A program made the position numbers and the translations under genes. From Mugil cephalus (taxonomy: Eukaryota; Chordata; Actinopteri; Mugiliformes; Mugilidae), in contig NC_061775.1 of NCBI RefSeq assembly GCF_022458985.1, positions 25,502,319 through 25,566,318 on the forward strand: DNA of 64,000 nucleotides, in the 5' to 3' direction. Under the pieces are notes generated by a model. The model saw only the letters and a list, made by a program, of their open reading frames with translations, did no database searches and was not told the origin of the DNA. Of this stretch, positions 47,301-59,466 are shown in pieces; positions within the stretch are counted from its first letter, which is position 1, and each line of letters starts with the position of its first letter.

Positions 47301-48059
47301 AGAGTTGGAAAAAAATAATGAAATAAATAAGTACAGTCTTTAATCAAACATGTTTCTGGAAGAAGTGAGTGCAGTTCATCGGCTCCACCTTCGCAAGATG
47401 GAAGATAGCGACAGTTTGGCCAATGCAAGGACATGGGGACGCATCAGGGCTTGAAATTAACACCTGCCAACCCGCCAAATGGCTGTGAAATAATCTGAAA
47501 TAGAAAAATGAAATGCAAAGTGATACTACGACACTACAACTCTCATGAGCACAGCGTGCGCACAGCATTTGCTCATTGGTCCGTTCGTGACCAACGTCAC
47601 TGTAGTCAGGCGTTCTCTTCACAACCGCAATTATGATTGAAGCGGTGAAGTGATAATGTGGAGACCATGGACATATTGAAGGTGTTGGAAAACCCGCGGA
47701 GGGGACAAACAAAAAAAAAGCTGTTTAAAGAAAATTAGAACTTGGTTCTCTTGAATACTCGATTCTGACTGGCGAATCACCAATATTCAACAGTGAGTTT
47801 CTCTCGATGGAGAGATAGACACTGTGCTTTATGCGTAACATCTGCTTCCCTGTTGTGCACGTCGCCGATTGACGTGATCCAGATCCCCTGTGGCGCCCGT
47901 AGTCTTAAAGAACATACATGGGTCCTGCCTGCTCAGTCAGTCTGTCTCTGCTCTCCTTCCCATGCACTTCACGTTCCAGTTTGTTTCTGTTCTTTTAACA
48001 TAACTGAATGTTTTCAACACTGCACAACAACGTTTACTCGTCACTCATGCACACACCAA

Positions 48060-51000
48060 TGACATAATGAGGTCGCACTGAGGCTTTTAGGATGTCAGGG
48101 CCATGAGAGCATAACATGAAGAAGAGATCATCTTTCATTGGTAGAAAGAGGGGGTTTTACAATTTGTACATTTCGCACATTTCTTTCTCATCTCTACAGC
48201 ACATGATAGATAAGACAGGAAGTCCTCTCTTCATTTCAGGTTGTTACAGAAAATAAATGGATTTGTGGCCAGGCTTGCACATTATATTCCGTCACATCAC
48301 AATATGTTCGATAATGGGAGTCCTATGACGATGCTGCAAGCAAGAAGGATTAAATAAATAAATAAATAACTAAATATAAAAGGCAGACTCAATGTTCATG
48401 ACAAATCTAGAAATGACAAATGGCAGATTAAAAACTGTGCAACAACCATGCCTTCACCATTTAAATGAAATAAATATCAACATAAATAATAAGTCTTGAC
48501 TGACAAATTAAACACAGACTTCACACCCACACACAGGGAACACATTGCACATTCACTCACTTGCACAGACTGGATCTGGAGCTCTGTCACGAGTGAGAAA
48601 GTAATGCAATTGGCCATAAAGTGCATTCAATCCAGGCTCCACTCCACCAAGACAGCTACCATTAAGCTCTCAGTCACTGCTCGCAGCAGGTGTCCACCGA
48701 CCGGTTTTAGCGTCTGGTGAGTGGTCTTACTTAAAGGAAAAAAAAAAGCTGTTTGTATCACACTGATATTTCAGAAAGTGGTGCAGGATAAAGCACAACT
48801 GAATGAGTCTAACAATTCAAATATAGAAAGGAACACAAATGATCTCACAGTTAAGCTCACTGCAGTGACAGGCCAAAAGCTGCCAGTCCAAAATACTAGA
48901 TTGATGCTTTGATTAGTGTTTGGACTGCCCAGATTGCTTACACTAGTGTAGTCTATCACAAAAACAATTCAGTCCAAGCTTGGGAAAAAATGCAGCAACA
49001 AACTGCAGCAGCCAACCACTACAACTACTCGCATCTGGTGACTAATACGCATTCAGTGCTCGCATGTGTCACCCAAGTGTAAAACCAGGTCACAAATCAG
49101 ATGAACATAACAAGAAATCCATCAGTTTCTTTTGCATGAAGAAAATTTAAAAGTGACATCTGACACTTAAATTGAACGTAAACACATTCAATTCGTCATT
49201 TTATCTTTGTTTTTGTCAAATCACTGAACAACCTGACTGTACATGAAGGCAGCACGTAGGGCACGTAATGAGTTCAACCCGTTGCTTAGAAACTGTTGCT
49301 CAGAAACGGAAGTCGATCTTTTTCTTCTTCTTCACTTTAATCCGAGCTGCGCAGCAGGAAGCTACGTCAGCAACGAGCGGAAGCAAATAAATTAGAAATC
49401 ATAATATTAATGAGTTACGCAAGATCAGCAGAACTTAAAATTTGTTTGTGTCTTTGTCGAATCATTTATTTTTTAAGAGTCCAAATTGAACGATACTACG
49501 TGGTAAGAGCTATTTTTCAAAGCTCAGTGCTAATAGTTAGCCGTTACATGCTAAAAGGAGACGTTAATTACCAACAGTAGGCCTTAAATGCTAACGGCCT
49601 CGCGCTTACAGTTACAGATTGTTCTTGGTTGTTATAAATACTTTTTTTCTTTAACGTTATGTTAATGGCGATCTTCGGTTTTTATTGCGGCCCATGAGCC
49701 GGGTCGTAACACAGCAAATAAATCTACTTTATTGTAAACTGTTGAATTCAATCTAACTTTGCTAGCTCTTCGTTATGTCTGGAGTCGTTTATTTGTAATC
49801 TTTGTAAATCTCCATGGTCTTAAAGTCAAGAGCACAAACATCAGGTTTTTAAAAAGTGGCAGTGACGTGAATTATCAGTGAACAACACAAATAGCCTCTC
49901 ATGCTACATGAGTTAACCTCGTTTCCTCTGTCAGGTTAAATTCAGAACACACCAGGTGAGCGACAGGTGTGTGTGTGGAAAGTCCAGGGGAGGGGAGGGA
50001 AGGAAAGATGCTTTTGGGAGCAATAGGAAAAAACGCAACGTTGTTTGAGACGTGCAAAAATATTTCTGATTCATTATGAGACCATGACCCTGGCGGGCTG
50101 CCATAGTATTAACATTGTATGGGAAACACTGGTTTACCCCATCGAGGCCAGGTCAGTGACTTAAAACACAACGTGACTGAGTTTAACAAAATCGCTTTTG
50201 TTGCCTAAACATAAGCACAGATGGAACTCGAGATGCAACCCCCCCCCCCAAGTCTCTGCCGTGAGAGTCGACTGCTTTGCATGATCGCCATCCACCCCCG
50301 CTCCCTCCTTTTGACTCTGATGAAGTTTTATAGGAATGTTATTTCTTGGAGCTGCAGTTGGGTTCTTAGACACGCAGCTCTTTGTGTTCATCGGGAAAAA
50401 AAAAAGCATATTATTTTGGTGCGTGTTGGGGCAGATTTCTTTAGTCCGTCTTCATTTTAACTGACAGTTTCGTCAGTTAAAATGCAGATTTGGTGGAGTT
50501 ATTGCAGACAGCAAGGAGACAAGCGTCTTGTCCTAAGTGGAGCGTGGCCATTGAAATAGATTACGCCTCCAGGTAGAGGTTGTTATTCTGAAAATCAGTG
50601 TTGCCCTGCAGTGTTTATCATCCAAAAAACTTCTGCAGCACAATAAAACCAGAGATCCAGACACGCAGCCCGGGGGATGTATGTACTGTATGTACCGAGT
50701 GCACTCTCGCGCTCGCGGAGATAAGTGGCTTCGCGCGTGCATGTGTCACTGGGTACGTGCTCCCTTGAACGCATGATCACATTAGAGCGACAGATCCTCC
50801 TGTCAGGTTTTAATTAGCGGAGCCTCACAGCTGCACGGCGTTAGCGGAGGCAGGAGAGAACATCCAGCGATAAGCGAGTTAGCGCTGAATGAAGCCCCCG
50901 CTCAGGCCTGAGAGCCTGAGTCTGAGCAGACTCTGGACTCTGTTATTACAGCTGCAGGCTGGAAGCAACGTACACAAACACAAGTCCTGTGTGATATAAC

Positions 51001-52860
51001 CTCCACATGTGATGATGTACAGCGCATATGTTTCTCTTACTAACAAACGTAGAATGTACAGTTAATGCGGTAGATTACACCTCGGGACGCACGTGGTGAA
51101 TCGAAGCTTGTTCCTGATGGAGCGTTAAAGCGACGTCCTAGTCCAGGACATACGGGCGCTCAATCAATGTTGAGTGGAAATCAATAGAACATCATGAAGA
51201 AAGAGATATTTTTGAGTCACGGAGGGGTTAATGTACGTGACTGAGTGACATTTGTGACGGGGCTTTATCGGCTGCACTTGAATTTAAACTACAGCTACAG
51301 AGTAAATGCTCTTATTTCAGTGCATCAGACGTTACTGAGAAAGTGACTTAACTCAAACCCGCGCTCTCTGGCTGAAGGGAATCCATGACCTTTTTATAAC
51401 AGAATCATTGAAGCTGTGAAGCCGTGAAGCCGCGTGAAATAAATTTGAAGAAATTTTGAGTAAGTGGAAGAAATATACTAACTCCAGACATCCTTTATTT
51501 GTTGACTTATGATTATATTTGTTTGTCATTTCTGCTCTTTATGTGTGTTAATTCTCTTGACGTCACCCAACATTTATTTGTGGAAAATTACTTTTATTTG
51601 TACATGTGCAATGTTCTTCAACCTTTTTAAATAATAATTGAAATTGAAATTTTATTCCTCATTTTATAGACAAGGCTGAATCATTAGAAATGAGAAGATA
51701 GATGCTAGGAGCTGCCAGCTTCTTAGGCCTATTGCAGTAAAACACATGTAGTGTTGCCAGACATATGATATTTATCTTATCTGTACGATAATAAAACCCT
51801 CTGTGTGATCAGTGATTGCAAAAATCTCATAATGTACGATAATTTGACCTCTTCAATACGTGCAAAAAATTTATACTGAAAATATTCTTGAGCATTTTCA
51901 GATAGTTCATTAAATGTAAACATTATCTCAATATACTTCTTTGCACTAAAACAATAAATAAAACAGTCATTATTTAGAGGTTATTATGCATTTGTGTTAC
52001 TGAACCTGGTTTACATGGATGTTGTGAGCTTATATGACTCCTTCCTATCTGATTGAAAATTCCATCTGATCCATCCAGTTTCTTCTGACTGAGGTGGTTA
52101 CACAAAGCATTTATATTCAGAAATTCATATTTTTACTGGAATAAGGCTCAGCAGGGGAGAGATGGATCAGAGATACTCCGTCGCATCCTCCTCGGGGGGA
52201 GGCTCTGCTCGGACAAGTGGTTTTCAGCAGCGCTGTGGTAAAAGTGAGAGCGAGTTATGATCAGAATACTCATGACCTAAATACATCTCATTATGAACGT
52301 GTTGGATATTTGTTGCAGGCAGAAGCATTCGACGTGATATAAGCCTCCAGGAACTTTAAGGAATGCTAATAAAAGACGGATGCTGACTAATTCTGACTCA
52401 CTGTAAAGATGCTTTATAACACTTGGTAACCTAGCAACATTAAAACCATCCACCCACAATTCAACTCTGCAGATATAACATCATCAAGTGTATATCGTGT
52501 TATGAACAGGTCATATAAGACAACTGAGACTTTTTCAAAAACTAATTCTCTGCAAAAAAAATGTTCACTGGGATCCAACTGAATCATTAATGGAGTCAGT
52601 CTTACAGGCTCACAGTTCTGCTGTCAGGTTTTTTTTTTTTTTAATCTGTGAGAAAAAGCTGTGAGGCTTTTGTTGCGAAAATAATTACAGTAATTATGCC
52701 TGTCTGTGCATTTCTCAGCATCCCCATGAGGTCGAGTGAAAATGTGAAGCAGTCGCATACTCCCAGTGTGTGATGTGACATTTCCATATGCCAGGCTGCT
52801 CCATGTGGCTTGAAGTGTGATCAGTATGAAACATGTGCATGAGTTTGGGTTTTTCATATC
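48060..52860. other. Intergenic, no gene recognised; promoter-like cluster at 49.3 kb
   Basis: No exon or RNA gene is seen. A compact group of promoter-type motifs occurs at 49281-49385 (see findings). Short AAAT runs lie at 48350-48372, and a repeat about TACGATAA occurs at 51750-51860. The rest looks single-copy. Confidence 0.35.
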
Positions 52861-52861
52861 G

Positions 52862-53160
52862 TATACACCGATCAGGCATAACATTATGACCACCTTCCTA
52901 ATGTTGTGTGTATGTCTCCCTTGTTGCCTCCAAAACAATCGTGACTCATCAGAGAATGGGTGAGGATGCCCTGTGATGATTGGTAGCAGGATGTGTCTGG
53001 TTGCATCCTGCTACATATCAAGGAGTGTCATTGCTATGGGGTGGGGGTGTCTGGTCTGGTCCAGGTGGGAGGTACATGTCTAAGTAACACAAGAATAAAT
53101 GCCGGGTCCAAAAGTTTCCCAGCAGAACGTTGAATTTCCACATATTGGTTAATGTTATTT
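52862..53160 (-). mobile_element. Tc1-like element remnant, reverse orientation
   Basis: It opens with CACCGATCAGGCATAACATT and ATGACCACCTTCCTAATGTT, continues with GCCTCCAAAACAATCGTGAC and AGGTACATGTCTAAGTAACA, and fades after CCCAGCAGAACG. It is the same family as 14852-15207, with the outer terminus well preserved. The catalytic core is deleted. Confidence 0.65.
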
Positions 53161-55875
53161 GAGCCCTGTTTAAAGTGTGGAGTTACTCTCATTGAGTCCC
53201 CGCTGTTTAATTACCCGCTTGTTGTTGTACACTCGTGTTTCCGTTCCACTCCTCACGATATCTGGTTTCCTGAGTTTTTGTCTTGTTTTTTTTGGAGTAC
53301 CCTTCCCATCCTGCAGCACGTTTTGTTTCAGAGTTTTCACTCAAGTAGTTTTGTTTCCTGTCCCTGCCTCCTCTCGTGTCCGCATTCATGCCCTACCTCC
53401 TCACCACACAACACAACACAACAAGCTGCATCTGGCAACGATGCATGTTAACTTCGCAGATTCCCAAATCGTTTCCATGGCCTTGAGGCCCGTTGCTGGT
53501 AACCAGTCTCAATGACAACTTCACAGTGAGAAGGAGGGAGAGACGGGAAGACCAGAACAGCAAAAACAGCACACTGCACCTAGTTTAACAGCATAACAAG
53601 GTTCGGTATCACCCAGTAATGTGGCAGCGCCCTCACACTAAGCTGTAGAAAGCCAGTGGCTGTTCAGATCCTCTGCATTGTTTGCACAAACCTCCTTCTG
53701 TCAGAGACGCAAACCAAGCGAACGCTTTGCCTCGGACTGCACAATAACAAACATGCAAAGGCGTGCGATTAAAACTCTCACAGAGGACTCCTTCTCTAGC
53801 TGGATGCCTTTTAAAATCTGATTCCAAACTAAAGGTGAGACATGGCAGAGACTGATCAATTTTGACATTTTAAAAACGCCATGAAGTCTTCTCTAAGAAG
53901 AAAATTACAGCTCAATTTAGCGGGAAACGTCAAACAAAAGACACGTGAATGAGAGGAGAGGGGAAGTCGGACTCATTTGAGTTCATCCGGCTGTAAATGT
54001 CTTTGGTGAAAGACGACAAAGGTGGAGACGATCAGCAGCGGCTCATCATTCATATTTTATGCTTGAGTGAACTGAAAATTGAATCTGATATTTTATTATT
54101 ATATGTGTTGACATGATTACATGATACGTTTTGGAGGATTTGAGTAGATCTGGTTTTTGGTACATAGTGGTTTCCAACAAAAATAAACATCATTTTGCAA
54201 TTTAAAGCTTTTAAGGCCGTTTTCTCAAAATGAGTTTTTCAGCATATTCTGGCAAGAAATGTCCACTTCAGTAGCACTTACACATGACAAACCTTCCATA
54301 CTTATTCCCAACTACATTCCGCAGGTATTTTCAGAGCTGCTGTGATTTATGGAGAGATAAAAAGAGATATCCAAAATTCCATCTGTAAATACCTGGAAAT
54401 CTGACTTTAGCCATTATTCAGGTTTCTGTTCTGGAAATATATGCAAATTAGCGCATATTTAAGGAGATTACTCCTCATTTGCATATTTCAATATAAATTT
54501 ACAGAAAACTTGTAATGCAAAAGATATTTTCTTTTATGTTAGTACTCAACTGGAGAAGCTGAGTAAATTTTACCCTATTCACATGTAGTGTCTGACCTTA
54601 AACTTCCATCAGTCTCCACAGGGCATCAGCACAATAACCAACACCTCTGCTTTTTTCTAAAGGCATTTCAGTTTTTTTGTGTTTGTTTTTTACAAGCATT
54701 TTACCATTTTACAACCTGTTCTTTGGGGTTTAAAGCCTACAACTAGATCACAACACAATACTGGTTCCAGCTACAGCCTGCAGCCGTTGTTGCTGCCTTA
54801 CTAACACATTTCTCATATTGGAAGTCACGTTTTATTTTATCATTATGATCCATGCACTTGCACCATTCGTGAAAATATTGCTTGTTTGGTTTATTTGCTC
54901 TGCTAAGATGTCAAAGTAATTTAGGTCTCGTGTCACTGCGAGTATGAAAAAGACAGCAACAGTAAAGATTTTAATCTGTGTTTATTTGGAATTTGTGTCA
55001 TCTTCTGTTTAGTTTTCCTGAGGGGTCTCAAAGGACGCGCCAACATGATGAGATAAAATCCCAGATAAACAACATCACGATGCTCCCCTACTGATTTGGA
55101 ATATCACCATAGGAGCATCAGCCTCTGCTCGCTGCAGCCCAAAATGTGAAAGTGTGAAAGTGTTTCACATTTATATAAACATATAAATTCACACAAAACA
55201 CAGCGGCCCCGGTCTCCTGTGATTTGCTGTAGCTGCAGAATCTGTGCATAGTGAAGCTGAAACACGGCACATTCAGGAGAATTTGCTTTTTTTTTTTTTT
55301 TTTCCTTGTAGGTAGATGTGACTCCTCCACAGGAAGAAGTTTACTTAAAATAGCACCACAGCACCACTGTCAGAGCGGTCGTCATCTCAGAGGATCAATT
55401 AATCAGCGCAACAGAATGAATAGAAGCATCAGCCCAGCATGCGCAGGATGTTTTCACAGACTTACCCATTTCGTTGGGAGTAAAGTGGAGGCACCTGTAG
55501 CACACTGCTGGTGAATTATTTACCCAGGCACTTGTGCAGATTCTGCCTCTCAATAACTATCGAGGCATCTTTTATTCTATTTCTGTTCTCTCACTAAACA
55601 GCAACACGGGCAGGCGGAATTAACCGGCGGTAAATATTTATGTGTCTGTTAGAGTTAGATTTGCCGACGATTAGATGGAACCAATGTTATTTACTGTGTC
55701 GTGCCTCGTGCTCACAAGTGTGTTGCCCTTAAATAGTCAAGACTTTAGTCCGTGAGTGTGAATGCGGCCGCCGCAAACAGCATTAGCTTCACGGAGGTAA
55801 CGCCAAACAAACAGTGCACTTAAGGCAAAAGTTGTGCCTCATGAGGTCAAGTTCTCTCAACGTCCCCTTAAAAAC
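53161..55875. other. Intergenic, no gene recognised
   Basis: About 53160-53420 has a T-rich, GTTTCCTG-rich composition resembling part of an LTR, but no boundaries are clear. The rest is AT-rich, with T17 at 55287-55303. No coding signal was found. Confidence 0.35.
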
Positions 55876-55879
55876 AAGA

Positions 55880-56340
55880 GGTGTGGTTACTGCTTTATAT
55901 CAATATATCTCAAAAAATCATGCAAACACTTACCCTAGAGGCAGAATGGTGCAGGGATGAACTGGATTTGGATTCCAATCCTGACTGCAATGATGTGTGG
56001 CCTAATATTCTTTCATCTTCCAGAAACCCAGATCACCAGCTGATTCATTTTCAGTTTGTACATAGAACTTAAGCCTCACCACATGAAAACACTGAAGAGC
56101 TGCATCTGCTCATTATTTCCTTTGAGCAAACCAGGGGTTTTCATGCACATGATATGGGATTGTTCATCTGTCGTCAACTTCTGGCAGCAGGTTGTATCTG
56201 CTTTAGGAAGAAAGATCCCACTCAAACCCCAAGTACTTATTTTCTTTAAATATGTCACTCTGTCAAAGAAGAATACTTGCTGGCCTGACGGCAACAACGA
56301 CAACAACAAAAAATTATACCAATTTCTCATTGGTACATGA
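55880..56340 (+). mobile_element. L1-like LINE ORF2 C-terminal remnant
   Basis: Frames on the + strand read SSRNPDHQLIHFQFVHRT (56013-56066) and, in another frame, HMIWDCSSVVNFWQQV (56145-56192). These are the conserved C-terminal region of L1-like ORF2, including a Cys/His knuckle-type motif. Frameshifts separate them and a short A-rich stretch follows. The element is 5'-truncated and dead. Confidence 0.7.
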
Positions 56341-56646
56341 CACCTCTTGAAATGATCTAGCTGGAAATTATCTACACATATTGTCTGTGAAGGTTCTCAG
56401 TCGTCTAGAGTACAAGTCCATTTACAAGTCTACAAGTCCAGTTGCCAGAATTGCAAAATGATTTTAAAAAATGTTATCGTAGCTTATCTTGTCAAATTCC
56501 TGATATTAATTGTATCGTGTGTTAATGGCTATTGACTGTTTGTCTTTGAATGATGAGAAAGGGGATAAAACATGTGTATAAAGTTGATTTGTCAAAACTG
56601 CTGACACCACTGGAAAAAAAAAATTAAAAAAATATAACATAAATAA

Positions 56647-56681
56647 ATATATATATGTATATATATGTATGTATGTATGTG

Positions 56682-56769
<88 letters not shown>

Positions 56770-56770
56770 A
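56647..56770. repeat. AT/TA microsatellite
   Basis: An uninterrupted TA run of about 70 bases (about 56686-56757) is flanked by ATGT-interrupted segments. It can fold back on itself and is likely unstable in length. It gives rise to Tyr-Ile open frames that are not genes. Confidence 0.9.
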
Positions 56771-57663
56771 AGGATAATGTCAATAAAATCATTTGATCCC
56801 AAAAAAAGAGATGATCTCGAAACGAAAAGATGCTCAAAACTCTGCAAAACAGTCTTGAGTGTAAACTGAACAAGCAACAACAATTTATTTCTGTTGTTTC
56901 GGTGTCAGTTAAGAGCTAATACTAGGCAAACCATGTAGACGTCACTATTAAGTTTTGGATTCGAATCACGTCTCGATCATATAAAAACGTATCTTCTGTG
57001 CAAAATGTCCTGCAGTGATTACTGGATAATACTGTTAGATTCTGATAATCATCTGTAATCTGCAGACATTGTGCAGTCACAGCTGCAGATAGCGGAGACC
57101 ACCTTGTGTCTGCTGATTGTGGACGATTACTATTTGACTGCGAGGGACACTTTAAGCTACAGTAATACCATAAAAAAAAAAAAGTCTTCCAACCATTGTA
57201 AAATAATACTGAAAACAAGGAAATGTCACTGACCTTCCCTGATTGTGTTTTTGTATTTAACCAAAGGCGTCATTTCAGCCTCTGCTCCTCTAGAGTTAAG
57301 TTTGGCTGTTTCTGCTCCATCCTCAGTATCAACATCATTAATCTTGTCTGATCTTTGTCATGAGTTCTATTCCAAGTCCCGGTTCTTTAAATTAGTCATG
57401 CGTCTCTCTTCCTCCCCATCTCCGCCTACACACACAAATAGCTGTGGTCCTTGTGGGACATATCGCAATAAGTCGTTTGCCTCACTTTTCTTCAAACTCA
57501 GAACTCAGAACGCGACCACCTTCACCTCATTTTGATTTTTCACTCCATGCAGATTTCCCACATGGAAACAAACAAACAAGCGGCCCATTTGGTTTCAATC
57601 AACGTCCTTGTGAGTGTGGTTGAATTCTGTTTTTGTGGTAGAGAGGTTTCATGACACAGGATG

Positions 57664-57776
57664 CATCAATCAGGCGTAACATTATGACCATCTTCCTAAT
57701 ATTGTCTCCCATGTGCCTCCAGAACAACATGGAGCTCGTCAGTGTTATTTACTTCTCCTGTCAGTGGTTTTAATGT
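57664..57776 (-). mobile_element. Tc1-like MITE, reverse orientation
   Basis: It starts ATCAATCAGGCGTAACATTA, TGACCATCTTCCTAATATTG and ends TCTCCTGTCAGTGGTTTTAA, so both ends of the family are joined with nearly the whole interior deleted. Length is about 113 bp. Confidence 0.6.
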
Positions 57777-57839
57777 AGCCTCTTAGGTTCTCAGTCCACA
57801 CTGGCCCACACAGTTTCTCAGTAAACATCGATAACCTCC

Positions 57840-58018
57840 CCGTCCTTCCCCGCCCTCAGGTTAAGAGTCTGGGTGTCGACCTTGACGGCGCTCTATCTCT
57901 GGAAACCCACATCAACAACGTGACTCAGTCGTTCTTCCTCCTCCACAACATCAATCGTCTTCACTCGTCCCTAGCACAGAACACCAACACCGTTCCTGTC
58001 CATGTCCTCCTTTTTAAA
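57840..58018 (+). mobile_element. L2-like LINE reverse-transcriptase C-terminal fragment
   Basis: The + strand reads VKSLGVDLDGALSLETHI (about 57861-57914), then NNVTQSFFLLHNINRLHSSL (57915-57974). This is the LGVxxDxxLSxxxHI box of L2/CR1-like reverse transcriptases. No start, end or tail remains. It lies just beyond the rgs4 3' end. Confidence 0.7.
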
Positions 58019-58206
58019 AGAGCCCCAAACAACTGGTAGATAGAATCCTAATGAAACTGGAAATTCAGTTTATTTTCACAGCGCTATGACATTTCTTTTA
58101 AGCTGACGCAGCAATTACTGGAAAGATTTTAGTGGAATTAGGTACAAAAAGTTGAGTTCCTTGTATGATACGTCATCAGACTCAAACACAACTTCTGACA
58201 CACAGT

Positions 58207-59466
58207 TTTATTTGTGAATAGTCACAGATATGACATAAAAAGAACAAAGTTATAATTTAATAAATATCTACACACAGCATGTAGTTCTCTATCCATCACA
58301 GTTTTTTTTCCCATTTTACGGTAAATAAAACATTGCAGTTTTAAAATGAACACATCATTAAGTACCCTGCACAAATCCCACAAACAAAACATTTGAACAG
58401 CTTCACTCATGAGCGAATGGCTTTAGGAACGAGTCACAATTCAACATTTTCTCCAACTGTTCGGCAACTTTGAGGCATGCAACAGAAGGTCGCTGCTACT
58501 ACTAACATCAGAGCTACATGTCCCACTACGATTAGACGTTAACACAGGCAACATTTTCACAGTGCGGCGGTGATCATGTCAGGATATTTGAACTTTAAAG
58601 CCAGTTGTTACCATGATAATTAAAGACAGACAATGGGTTTTTTAGACCGACGTACTCGCTTGAAATGATGACAACAGACGTCAATATTTTCCAGCTGCTA
58701 TTTTACAAACACGTGATCATGATAATAAGTAGGAAATAATTTAAAAAAAAAAAATCTTGTAGCACATGTGAAGCTAAATCAGTGCAATGGAAAATAACTG
58801 TCGGGCATGTTGTATGACCTGAACTAATAAACGTATCCACATGAGATGCACTGGTCTACTTATTTTTATACTTAAAAATGCATAAAAAAACTACTTCTAA
58901 TCGTGTAAATAAGTTAAACTAATCATTCGCTACATTTTAATACTGTTAGGTTCGTCGTATTTGTTTTACTCAACAAAACAATTTGGCGTTTGGGAGAGTT
59001 GGGGTCATTCTTTTATCAGGTTTAGAAGTGCACGTTTTTCACGAAGTTGTCACCTAAAACAAACAATCTCCGCTGACGTTGTGCTCCAGCGGCTTCAGGG
59101 TGTGTTAGGGTGGAGGTAGCTTTGGATTGTGTCCTGTTGTGAGTACAAATATCACCTTGATAACCTCGTTGTGACTCACAGAGCAAAGGGCTCTCTCGTA
59201 TTTACCCGTTCCGTATTTGCATTCAGTCTTCTGATTATGATTCAGATCAAAAAAAAAAAAAAAAAAACACATGACAGCTGTGGGTGAACGCAGAAACATT
59301 TCTTGGATGTATCAAAAAAGAAAATCTCACATGTGTAAACCCACTAACCTTTCCTAATTCTAACTTTTAAACACTGGACACACAAACAAAGCTATCTTCC
59401 TCAGTGTCTGTCCCCTCTCACGCTTGTTCAGTCTCTGGCACCTGCTTTTAAATCTTCCCGTCTAGT
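58207..59466 (-). other. rgs4: 3' UTR of rgs4
   Basis: Read on the - strand, the sequence after the stop is AU-rich and free of recognised repeats. It reaches an AATAAA signal at 58212-58207, with another at 58074-58069 just before a LINE fragment. Either would give a UTR of 1.3-1.4 kb. The end point is inferred. Confidence 0.5.

Noticed and set aside
53152..53515. Frames of 99 and 112 codons in T-rich sequence
   Set aside because: Phe/Ser/Leu-rich translations of a pyrimidine-rich, LTR-like stretch.
56506..56883. 125-codon frame with a long Tyr-Ile repeat
   Set aside because: It is simply the translation of the AT microsatellite.
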